Program-made: the position numbers and the translations under genes
The notes under the pieces: model-generated
The model's input: the letters and a program-made list of their open reading frames with translations, nothing else
Databases searched by the model: none
What the model was told of the DNA's origin: nothing
Source of the DNA: Prevotella sp. UBA4217
GTDB taxonomy: Bacteria; Bacteroidota; Bacteroidia; Bacteroidales; Bacteroidaceae
Direction: 5' to 3'
Length of the DNA stretch: 64,000 bases
NCBI GenBank assembly: GCA_002379425.1
Contig: DFTH01000003.1
Location: 364,016 to 428,015 of the forward strand
Part shown: piece after piece, positions 16,755 to 23,522 of the stretch
How positions within the stretch are numbered: position 1 is the stretch's first letter
How the letters are laid out: each line of letters starts with the position of its first letter

Positions 16755-17854
16755 AGGAGGCTGCGGTAGAGGTCGGCCATCTGGCTGGCGACGTCGGCGC
16801 CCTGGAAGCGGCGGATATAGTCGCGGCTGCGGCGGATGCGCTCCTCGCGGCCCTCGGCACCGCGGAGCACCTGACGGATGGCGGCGGCCATGCCCTGCTC
16901 GTCGTCGGGATCGACATACAGACTGTCGGGACCGCCCGCCTCTTCCAGACAGGAACCTGTGCAGGCGACGACGGGCAGACCACTGCTGATGGCCTCGATG
17001 ATGGGAATGCCAAAGCCCTCGTAGCGGGAGGGATAGACGAAGGCCTCGGCTCCTGCATAGAGGACGGGCAGTTCGTCGTCGCTGATGCCGTGCATGACCC
17101 TGACGCGGGGGGCGAGGCCATGGGCAGCGGCGTATGCGGTGACCTCGTCGGTATAGGCAGTGTGCTTGCCGACAATGATGAGACTGAGGTCGGCTGGCAG
17201 GTAGGACAGGGCTTTCACGGCCAGGAGGATGTTCTTACGGGCCTCGATACTGCCGACACTGAGAAGATATCTGGCATTGGCACGATCACCTGGCACCTGC
17301 CCGCTGAAACGGGGGGCGCAACTCTGGTAGATGACGGTGATCTTGTCTTCTGCGACGTGGCCGTACTCGATGATGTCACGCTTGGTGCACTCGCTGATGG
17401 CGATGATATGGTCGGCCTCGCGGATGGTCTGGCGGAACTTCCAGGCGTAGATCTTCGTGTCGAGCCAGTGGTAGTACTCCGGGTGGCGCAGGAAGATGAG
17501 GTCGTGGATGGTGACCACGCTCCTGATGCCGCTCTTGCGGATGCCGATGGGGAGTTCGCCGGAGAGCCCGTGAAAGAGTTGGACACCGTCGCGCAGCAGG
17601 TCGTCCACGATGCCGTGGGTGCGCCAGTAGGAGGTGAAGTGGGATGTGCGCGGGTAGCGGAAAAGGACGTTGTCGCGGACGGCAACCTGCTGGCGGAGGT
17701 CGTCGCGCCCAGCATCGGGAGCGTAGAGGCGCAACTCCAGGGGGAGGCGGGCGAGGTCGTTGACAAGGGTGCGGCCGTAACTACCCAGGCCTGTGCCGTT
17801 CCTGACGATGCGCTTGGCATCGAAGCCGATGACGGGGTTCCCTTCCTGCTGCAT
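16751..17854 (-). CDS. GT4-family glycosyltransferase
   Basis: A 367-residue GT-B glycosyltransferase (glycosyl transferases group 1). The N-terminal half has GTGLGSYGR and VVTIHDLIFLRHPEYY. The C-terminal nucleotide-sugar domain has LLSVGSIEARKN, LIIVGKHTAYTD, ALVYPS-like AFVYPSRYEGFGIPIIEA and GSCLEE. It probably adds a hexose to a growing cell-surface glycan; the donor is not predictable. The start at 17854 lies downstream of a TAACTTTG box. The opposite strand is open for more than 400 codons, but this reading is judged real from motifs. Confidence 0.92.
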   Translation of the reverse strand: MQQEGNPVIGFDAKRIVRNGTGLGSYGRTLVNDLARLPLELRLYAPDAGRDDLRQQVAVRDNVLFRYPRTSHFTSYWRTHGIVDDLLRDGVQLFHGLSGELPIGIRKSGIRSVVTIHDLIFLRHPEYYHWLDTKIYAWKFRQTIREADHIIAISECTKRDIIEYGHVAEDKITVIYQSCAPRFSGQVPGDRANARYLLSVGSIEARKNILLAVKALSYLPADLSLIIVGKHTAYTDEVTAYAAAHGLAPRVRVMHGISDDELPVLYAGAEAFVYPSRYEGFGIPIIEAISSGLPVVACTGSCLEEAGGPDSLYVDPDDEQGMAAAIRQVLRGAEGREERIRRSRDYIRRFQGADVASQMADLYRSLL

Positions 17855-17870
17855 ATCTCCTTTTTGGCGG

Positions 17871-17878
17871 CAAAGTTA
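17871..17878 (-). promoter_or_regulatory. -7 box for the GT4 gene
   Basis: TAACTTTG on the minus strand, 16 bases before the ATG at 17854. Confidence 0.6.
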
Positions 17879-17918
17879 CGAAAATGCGGCGTAATTAACG
17901 AATATCATGGGCATTTAT

Positions 17919-17949
17919 TTTGCTTTCTCTCGGATTTGTTGTACTTTTG
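17919..17949 (+). promoter_or_regulatory. Promoter for the polysaccharide deacetylase gene
   Basis: TACTTTTG (17942-17949) with TTTG (17919-17922) 19 bases upstream. The ATG follows at 17969. Confidence 0.72.
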
Positions 17950-17968
17950 CAGGCAAAAACAGAAGGAT

Positions 17969-18745
17969 ATGATATTACTGAGTTTTGATACCGAGGAGTT
18001 TGACGTGCCGCGCGAGCATGGCGTGGATTTCTCGCTGGAGGAGGGTATGAAGGTGTCTGTCGAGGGCACGAACCGTATCCTGGACGTCCTGAAGGATAAC
18101 GGCGTGAAAGCCACGTTCTTCTGTACCGGTAACTTTGCGGAGCATGCGCCGGAGGTGATGCAGCGCATCATGGACGAGGGGCATGAGGTGGCCTGCCACG
18201 GCGTGGATCACTGGCAGCCGAAGGAGACCGACTTCGCCCGCTCGAAGGAGATCGTGGAGCGCGTGACGGGCCGCACCGTCTATGGCTACCGGCAGCCCAG
18301 GATGTTCCCCGTGGTGGAGTCGGAGATCAAGCGCGTGGGCTACCGCTATAACTCGTCGCTCAACCCGGCCTTCATCCCCGGCAGGTACATGCACCTGACG
18401 GCTCCTCGCACGTGGTTCATGAAGGACGGGGTGATGCAGATCCCTGCCTCGGTGACACCGCTGGTACGCTTCCCGTTGTTCTGGCTCTCGCTGCATAACT
18501 TGCCTGAGGGACTCTACCACTGGATGGTGCGCCGGGTGCTGAAGAAGGACGGCTACTTCGTGACTTACTTCCATCCCTGGGAGTTCTACGAATTGAAGGA
18601 GCACCCTGAGTTCAAGATGCCGTTTATCATCAGGAACCACAGCGGACGGCAGATGTGCGGGCGTCTGGACCGCCTGGTGAAGATGCTGAAGAACTGTGGG
18701 GAGGAGTTCGTGACGTTTAATGAGTTCACAGTTCACAGTTCCTAG
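17969..18745 (+). CDS. Polysaccharide deacetylase (NodB-like)
   Basis: A 258-residue carbohydrate esterase family 4-type protein. It opens with the catalytic LSFDTEEFD, then KATFFCTGNFAE, the metal-ligand segment HEVACHGVDHW, RQPR and a late YFHPWEF. No signal peptide is seen. It probably N-deacetylates a lipid-linked or surface sugar on the cytoplasmic side, as do members found next to polyprenyl-phosphate glycosyltransferases. The open frame runs far upstream (to 16742) in antisense to GT4; the ATG after the promoter is chosen. Its last residues (EFTVHSS) and stop are encoded by heptamer repeats. Confidence 0.9.
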   Translation: MILLSFDTEEFDVPREHGVDFSLEEGMKVSVEGTNRILDVLKDNGVKATFFCTGNFAEHAPEVMQRIMDEGHEVACHGVDHWQPKETDFARSKEIVERVTGRTVYGYRQPRMFPVVESEIKRVGYRYNSSLNPAFIPGRYMHLTAPRTWFMKDGVMQIPASVTPLVRFPLFWLSLHNLPEGLYHWMVRRVLKKDGYFVTYFHPWEFYELKEHPEFKMPFIIRNHSGRQMCGRLDRLVKMLKNCGEEFVTFNEFTVHSS

Positions 18746-18771
18746 TTCATAGTTCATAGTTCATAGTTCAT
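18723..18771 (+). repeat. Heptamer tandem tract (AGTTCAY) at the junction before the GT2 gene
   Basis: Seven consecutive 7-base units: two AGTTCAC, one AGTTCCT, four AGTTCAT. They encode the deacetylase C-terminus, contain its TAG stop (18743-18745) and end four bases before the next ATG (18776). Confidence 0.95.
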
Positions 18772-18775
18772 AATT

Positions 18776-19717
18776 ATGGTAACACTCGCAACTGTATCAC
18801 CTTGTTATAATGAGGAGGAGGTGCTGCGCCACAGCGTGGAGCGGCTGACGGCCCTTTTTGAGCGGATGATCGCTGAGGGACTGATATCCAGGGAGTCGAT
18901 GATGGTGTTCGTCAACGATGGTAGCCGTGACCGTACGTGGGAGGTCATCCGTGAACTGCATGCGGAGAACAGGTTCGTGCGGGGCATCAACCTGGCGCAC
19001 AACGTGGGGCACCAGAATGCCATCATGGCAGGTATGATGACTGCCAGGGAATGGGCGGATGCCGTGGTGACCATCGATGCCGACCTGCAGGACGATATTG
19101 AGTGCATACCCAAGATGGTGAAGGCCTTCGAGGAGGGCAATGACATCGTGTATGGCGTGAAGGTGTCGCGAGAGGCCGACCCGCTGATGAAGAAACTGAC
19201 GGCCCAGACATTCTATAGGCTGCAGAGCACGATGGGCGTGGAGAGTGTCTATAACCATGCCGACTTCCGTCTGATGAGCAAGAGGGCGCTCGACATGCTC
19301 TCTGACTACAAGGAGCACAACCTGTACCTGCGTGGACTGATCCCGCAGATCGGACTGAAGCATACCACCGTCGATGACGTGATCAGCGAGCGTTTCGCGG
19401 GTAAGTCGAAATATACGCTGGGCAAGATGCTGCGCCTGGCACTCAACGGCATCACGGCCTTCTCCGTGCGTCCGCTGTTCATCATCTATAATATCGGGAT
19501 ACTCTTCCTGATCATCGCCTTCCTGATAGGCTGCTATGTGGCCTACTCCTTCCTGTTTGGCTACGTGGAGCCTGGCTGGGCTTCGCTGATCATCTCCATC
19601 TATCTCGTCGGGGGCTTCGTGCTGATGTCGATAGGCATCATCGGCACCTATATCGGTCAGATATATACGGAGGTGAAGGGCAGGCCGCTGTATCATGTCC
19701 AGGAGATACTCTCCTGA
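18776..19717 (+). CDS. GT2 polyprenyl-phosphate glycosyltransferase (DPM1/GtrB-like)
   Basis: A 313-residue inverting glycosyltransferase. The GT-A domain has SPCYNEEEVL, VNDGSRDRTW, the DADLQDD metal motif and GKSKYTLGKM. Two transmembrane helices follow at about residues 230-295, as in enzymes that charge undecaprenyl phosphate with a sugar. GtrA, deacetylase and another GT2 are neighbours, which fits modification of a lipid-linked sugar that is flipped and added to a glycan. The ATG directly follows a heptamer tract. It is convergent with gtrA, 11 bases apart. Confidence 0.92.
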   Translation: MVTLATVSPCYNEEEVLRHSVERLTALFERMIAEGLISRESMMVFVNDGSRDRTWEVIRELHAENRFVRGINLAHNVGHQNAIMAGMMTAREWADAVVTIDADLQDDIECIPKMVKAFEEGNDIVYGVKVSREADPLMKKLTAQTFYRLQSTMGVESVYNHADFRLMSKRALDMLSDYKEHNLYLRGLIPQIGLKHTTVDDVISERFAGKSKYTLGKMLRLALNGITAFSVRPLFIIYNIGILFLIIAFLIGCYVAYSFLFGYVEPGWASLIISIYLVGGFVLMSIGIIGTYIGQIYTEVKGRPLYHVQEILS

Positions 19718-19728
19718 GGCGTGACGCG

Positions 19729-20112
19729 TTAGGAGCGGCGGAAGTGCTTGAACACGAAGCGCACCAGTATGAAGTTGGTGGGCACGGCGATGGCCAGCAC
19801 GGCAAAGGGCGCAACCTCGTTGCTCAGTCCGAGCCACAGGAAGAAGTTGAGCAGTACGATGTGCAGCAGGTAGTTCACCAGATGGGCGCCACTGAAGCCG
19901 ATGCCATTCTTGGCCGATGCCTTCTCGTGGAAGGTGAAGTGGGCCGTCAGGTAGTAGTTGACCAGGAAACTGAGCAGGTAGCCGATGGTATAGGCGATGT
20001 TCACGTTGATCCAGTGCTGTAGTACCCAGTAGATGGCATAGTGGATGGCTGCCGAGGTGGTGCCCACAATGCCGAAGCGGATCAGTTCTCCAAATGTCTC
20101 TTTCTTTTCCAT
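19729..20112 (-). CDS. GtrA-family membrane protein (putative flippase)
   Basis: A 127-residue protein with four transmembrane helices and the GtrA signature at its start (IRFGIVGTTSAAIHYAIYW) and middle (FLVNYYLTAHFTFHEK). GtrA proteins are thought to flip undecaprenyl-phosphate sugars to the periplasm for O-antigen or teichoic acid modification. It lies between two GtrB-like GT2 genes, which supports that role. A consensus promoter with correct -33 spacing precedes it. Confidence 0.9.
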   Translation of the reverse strand: MEKKETFGELIRFGIVGTTSAAIHYAIYWVLQHWINVNIAYTIGYLLSFLVNYYLTAHFTFHEKASAKNGIGFSGAHLVNYLLHIVLLNFFLWLGLSNEVAPFAVLAIAVPTNFILVRFVFKHFRRS

Positions 20113-20131
20113 AGATGGCGCTTTACGGCTG

Positions 20132-20163
20132 CAAAGTTACGAAATGTCGGCCGAAAAGCCAAA
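20132..20163 (-). promoter_or_regulatory. Promoter for the gtrA-like gene
   Basis: TAACTTTG (20132-20139, minus strand) with TTTG (20160-20163) 20 bases upstream. Confidence 0.72.
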
Positions 20164-20202
20164 TTTATTTAGCCTATTTGGATGTTTTCAGAGATTTATT
20201 CG

Positions 20203-20210
20203 TAACTTTG
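20203..20210 (+). promoter_or_regulatory. -7 box for the second GT2 gene
   Basis: TAACTTTG on the plus strand, 20 bases before the ATG at 20231. A TTTG at 20177-20180 lies 22 bases upstream, slightly long for the -33 spacing. Confidence 0.62.
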
Positions 20211-20230
20211 CAGCCAAAAAAGGGAGTATT

Positions 20231-21169
20231 ATGGATTTGTCTGTTGTTTCACCCGTCTATCATGGTGAGAAGATGCTGGAGGAGTTGGTGTCGAGGATCC
20301 ATGCGGCCGTTAGTCCACTGACCCAGGACTACGAGATCATCCTTGTGAACGATTGTTCGCCTGATGCGTCGTGGGAGAAGATTACGGAGATATGTGGCCG
20401 CGACAAGATGGTGAAGGGTATCAACCTGAGCCGGAACTTCGGGCAGCCATACGCCATCACGGCCGGATTGACATACGCAAAGGGAAAGTACGTGGCGGTG
20501 ATCGACTGCGACCTGCAGAATAAACCTGAGGACCTGCCTGCGATGTACAGGAAGGCGCTGGAGGGCTACGACGTGGTGAGTGCCCGTCGCGTGGTGCGCG
20601 AGGATACCTTTCTGAAACGCATGTCGTCGGCCGTCTTCCACCGCGTGTATGACTTCCTGAGCGGCTTCAAGACCGACAAGGCCGTGGCGGAGTTTGGCAT
20701 CTACAGCCAGAAGATCGTCAAGGTGTATTGTAGCATACCGGAATATTCCCGCTCGTTCGTGGAACTGATCCATACGCTGGGATTCAGGAAGAGCACCGTC
20801 GATGTGCTCCACGACCACCGGCTGGAGGGCAAGAGTTCGTACAACCTGAGGCGCCTGCTGAAACTGTCGTACAACTCGATCATCTCCAACAGCAACCGTC
20901 CGCTCCACCTGGCCGTGTCGCTGGGCTTCATCATGTCGGCCATCTCTTTCCTCATGGCTATCTATAACATCTTCGCCAAGTTCCTCGGGCTCAACGAGGT
21001 GGTGGGCTATACCTCGACCATCTTCAGTATCTGGTTCGTGGGCGGTCTGCTGCTCTTCATGATGGGCATCATGGGTCTCTACATCGGCAAGGTGTTCGAT
21101 CAGGTGAAGGGGCGCCCTGTGTTTATTGTCAGCGACTTGGTAAACTTTGAGGAAGGATTGAAGGATTGA
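20231..21169 (+). CDS. GT2 polyprenyl-phosphate glycosyltransferase (GtrB-like)
   Basis: A 312-residue paralogue of the gene at 18776. It has SPVYHGEKML, VNDCSPDASWE, the CDLQNKPED metal motif and GKSSYNLRRL, then two C-terminal transmembrane helices (about 225-290). It starts a five-gene block with the aminotransferase and GT87 genes. The open frame extends to 20045 but would cross the promoter; ATG 20231 is chosen. The last residues (GLKD) and TGA stop are encoded by the first octamer units of the following tract. Confidence 0.92.
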   Translation: MDLSVVSPVYHGEKMLEELVSRIHAAVSPLTQDYEIILVNDCSPDASWEKITEICGRDKMVKGINLSRNFGQPYAITAGLTYAKGKYVAVIDCDLQNKPEDLPAMYRKALEGYDVVSARRVVREDTFLKRMSSAVFHRVYDFLSGFKTDKAVAEFGIYSQKIVKVYCSIPEYSRSFVELIHTLGFRKSTVDVLHDHRLEGKSSYNLRRLLKLSYNSIISNSNRPLHLAVSLGFIMSAISFLMAIYNIFAKFLGLNEVVGYTSTIFSIWFVGGLLLFMMGIMGLYIGKVFDQVKGRPVFIVSDLVNFEEGLKD

Positions 21170-21226
21170 AGGATTGAAGGATTGAAGGATTGAAGAATTG
21201 AAGAATTGAAGAATTGAAGAATTGAA
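21155..21226 (+). repeat. Nine-copy octamer tandem tract before the WecE-like gene
   Basis: Five exact copies of GGATTGAA followed by four exact copies of GAATTGAA. The GT2 stop codon (21167-21169) lies in the second unit, and the next ATG (21229) follows two bases after the last unit. AAGGA, a weak Shine-Dalgarno-like word, recurs every eight bases in the first half. Confidence 0.97.
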
Positions 21227-21228
21227 GT

Positions 21229-22356
21229 ATGATACCGTTTAATAAGCCATACTGCTCAGGCAGGGAGATTAGTTATATTCAGGAGGTGTGCCGCTCAACG
21301 ACGATGTCGGGCAACGGTGAGTTTACGAAACTGTGCCACGGCTTCTTCGAGAAGCGCTACGGCTTCCGTAAGTGCCTGCTCTGCACCTCGGGGACGGATG
21401 CCCTTGAGATGTGCGCCATGCTGTGTCGCCTGCAGCCAGGCGACGAGGTGATTGTGCCTTCCTATACCTTTGTGTCATCGGCCCTTGCTTTCTTGCGCGA
21501 GGGAGCATATATCCGCTTTGCCGACAGTGGGAGCGGCAATCCCAATATCACGGTCGAGAATATTGAACCGCTCATCAACGAGAAGACGAAGGTGATCGTG
21601 GTGGTCCACTATGCGGGCGTGGCCTGCGACATGGATGCCATCATGGCCCTGGCGGAGAAGCACGGTCTGCTGGTGGTAGAGGATGCTGCCCATAGCATCG
21701 ACTCGTATTATAAGGATCGCCCGCTGGGCGGTATCGGCCACGTGGCCGCCTTCTCCTTCCATGAGACGAAGAACATCAACTGCGGCGAGGGCGGTATGCT
21801 GGTGGTGAACGATGAGCGGTTTGTGAGCCGTGCCGAGATTCTCTGGGAGAAGGGTACCAACCGCGCAGAGTTCTACCGCGGCATGGTAAACAAATATGGC
21901 TGGTGCGACATGGGATCGTCGTTCCTCCCCTCGGAGTTCAATGCCGCCTACCTGTGGGCCCAACTGGAGCAGATCGATGATATCCAGGGGCAGCGACGCC
22001 ATATCTGGGAGATCTACGACAAGGCCCTACGGGGACACTTGCCCGAGGGTTATACGATTCCCGACCTGCCTGACTATGCCACGAACAACTATCACATGTA
22101 CTACCTGCTGTGTCCGTCGCTCGAGGCGCGCACGAAACTGATGGACTATCTGAAGAACAAGGGAGTGCAGACCACGTTTCACTACCTGCCGCTGCACTCC
22201 AGCAAGTATTACGAGGACAAGCACGACGGCAGGGAACTGCCCAACTGCGACCGCTATGCCGACACACTGGTACGCCTGCCGCTGTTCTACGAGGAGACTG
22301 ACGATGAGGCTGCCTTGGTGGCCAGGCTGGTGCTTAACCGTACGCATTGCCTATGA
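21229..22356 (+). CDS. wecE: DegT/DnrJ-family aminotransferase, dTDP-4-amino-4,6-dideoxygalactose transaminase type
   Basis: A PLP-dependent sugar aminotransferase of 375 residues. It has MIPFNKPYCSGREI at the N-terminus, CTSGTDALEMCA (PLP phosphate site), VEDAAHSID, and the PLP lysine in FHETKNINCGEGG. The FHETKN form and N-terminus are closest to WecE/RffA, which makes TDP-fucosamine for surface glycans; exact substrate is inference. It overlaps the next gene by four bases. Translation begins immediately after a nine-copy octamer tract. Confidence 0.87.
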   Translation: MIPFNKPYCSGREISYIQEVCRSTTMSGNGEFTKLCHGFFEKRYGFRKCLLCTSGTDALEMCAMLCRLQPGDEVIVPSYTFVSSALAFLREGAYIRFADSGSGNPNITVENIEPLINEKTKVIVVVHYAGVACDMDAIMALAEKHGLLVVEDAAHSIDSYYKDRPLGGIGHVAAFSFHETKNINCGEGGMLVVNDERFVSRAEILWEKGTNRAEFYRGMVNKYGWCDMGSSFLPSEFNAAYLWAQLEQIDDIQGQRRHIWEIYDKALRGHLPEGYTIPDLPDYATNNYHMYYLLCPSLEARTKLMDYLKNKGVQTTFHYLPLHSSKYYEDKHDGRELPNCDRYADTLVRLPLFYEETDDEAALVARLVLNRTHCL

Positions 22357-23522
22357 AGGAGAAAGTGAAGGCGTTTCTTGCAAAACCGTTCTTCCATGAT
22401 TACCGCACGCTGTTCGGGGTGTGGATGCTGTTGCCTGTCATCATGTGGATCATGAAACTGAACAGGGCCAACAACTTCCTGATTTATCGTGGCTCGTTCT
22501 GGAATGCTGTCAGGGGGTGGAACCTCTATCTCCCTAATCCGGCCGAATATGGCGACCTGCACCACTACGGACCAACGTTCTCACTGCTCTTCGCCCCCTT
22601 TGCCATCGTGCCGAAGTGGTTGGGCCTGCTGATGTGGGGCTTCGCGCTGACCCTGTTCCTCTACTGGGCCATCCGTAAGTCGCAGTTCACGAAGCACCAG
22701 CAACTGTTCATCCTCTGGTTCTGCGCCCACGAGATGCTCACGGCCCTCTATATGCAGCAGTTCAACATCGCCATCGCAGCCACCATCCTGCTGGCCTATT
22801 ACCTGATAGAGAAGGAACGCGACTTCTGGGCGGCGTTCTTCATCATGCTGGGCACGTTCGTCAAGGCCTATAGCATCGTGGGACTGGCGTTCTTCTTCTT
22901 CTCCAAGCACAAGGTTAAGTTCATTGGATCGCTCATCTTCTGGGCGGCAGTGATGTTTGTGGCCCCCATGCCCTTCTTCCATGGATGGGACTATATCGTG
23001 GGCCAGTATGGCGAGTGGTATATCTCGCTGGCGAACAAGAACATGGAGAACACGGTGAACATCATGAACAACATCTCGCTGCTGGGCATGGTGCACCGCA
23101 TCTCAGGCGTATGGTTCAACGACCTGTGGCTGATCGTGCCAGGACTGGTGCTCTTCGGCCTGCCCTACCTGCGTCGAGACCAGTATCAGCACGTGGCCTT
23201 CCGCCAGACGCTGTTGGCCTCTGTCATGATGTTCGTACTGCTCTTCTCCACGGGCAGTGAGTCGAGTGGCTATATCATCGCCCTGATAGGTGTGGTCGTA
23301 TGGTACACGGCAGCCCCCTGGGAGCGCTCTCACTGGGACATCGCCCTCATGGTGTTCGTGTTCATCCTCACAAGCATGTCGCCCAGCGACCTGTTCCCAG
23401 CCTATCTCCGCAAGACCTACGTACAGCCCTACGCACTGAAGGCATTGCCTGTGACCATCGTATGGCTGAAACTGTGCTATGAGATGATGACGAAGGACTA
23501 TTCCCCACTGGAACATGAATAA
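22353..23522 (+). CDS. GT87/DUF2029-family membrane glycosyltransferase
   Basis: About 389 residues with roughly ten transmembrane helices, resembling the polyprenol-phosphate-mannose-dependent transferases of the GT-C fold. A periplasmic-loop acidic/tyrosine segment (IYRGSFWNAVRGWNLYLPNPAEYGD) follows the first helix, as in the family. It would use a lipid-linked sugar made by the GT2 enzymes next door. The ATG at 22353 overlaps the aminotransferase stop; an upstream TTG in frame is not favoured. Its 3' end overlaps the next gene by eight bases. Confidence 0.82.
   Translation: MKEKVKAFLAKPFFHDYRTLFGVWMLLPVIMWIMKLNRANNFLIYRGSFWNAVRGWNLYLPNPAEYGDLHHYGPTFSLLFAPFAIVPKWLGLLMWGFALTLFLYWAIRKSQFTKHQQLFILWFCAHEMLTALYMQQFNIAIAATILLAYYLIEKERDFWAAFFIMLGTFVKAYSIVGLAFFFFSKHKVKFIGSLIFWAAVMFVAPMPFFHGWDYIVGQYGEWYISLANKNMENTVNIMNNISLLGMVHRISGVWFNDLWLIVPGLVLFGLPYLRRDQYQHVAFRQTLLASVMMFVLLFSTGSESSGYIIALIGVVVWYTAAPWERSHWDIALMVFVFILTSMSPSDLFPAYLRKTYVQPYALKALPVTIVWLKLCYEMMTKDYSPLEHE

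Noticed and set aside
16742..17968. A plus-strand open frame of more than 400 codons opposite the GT4 gene, continuous with the deacetylase frame
   Set aside because: It has no recognisable motifs and low-complexity Ala/Asp/Gly/Val composition typical of antisense reading. The minus-strand GT4 has a complete family motif set, and the deacetylase has its own promoter and ATG at 17969.
21155..21226. Tandem repeats considered as a CRISPR array
   Set aside because: Units are 7-9 bases with no spacers, and no cas genes are present.
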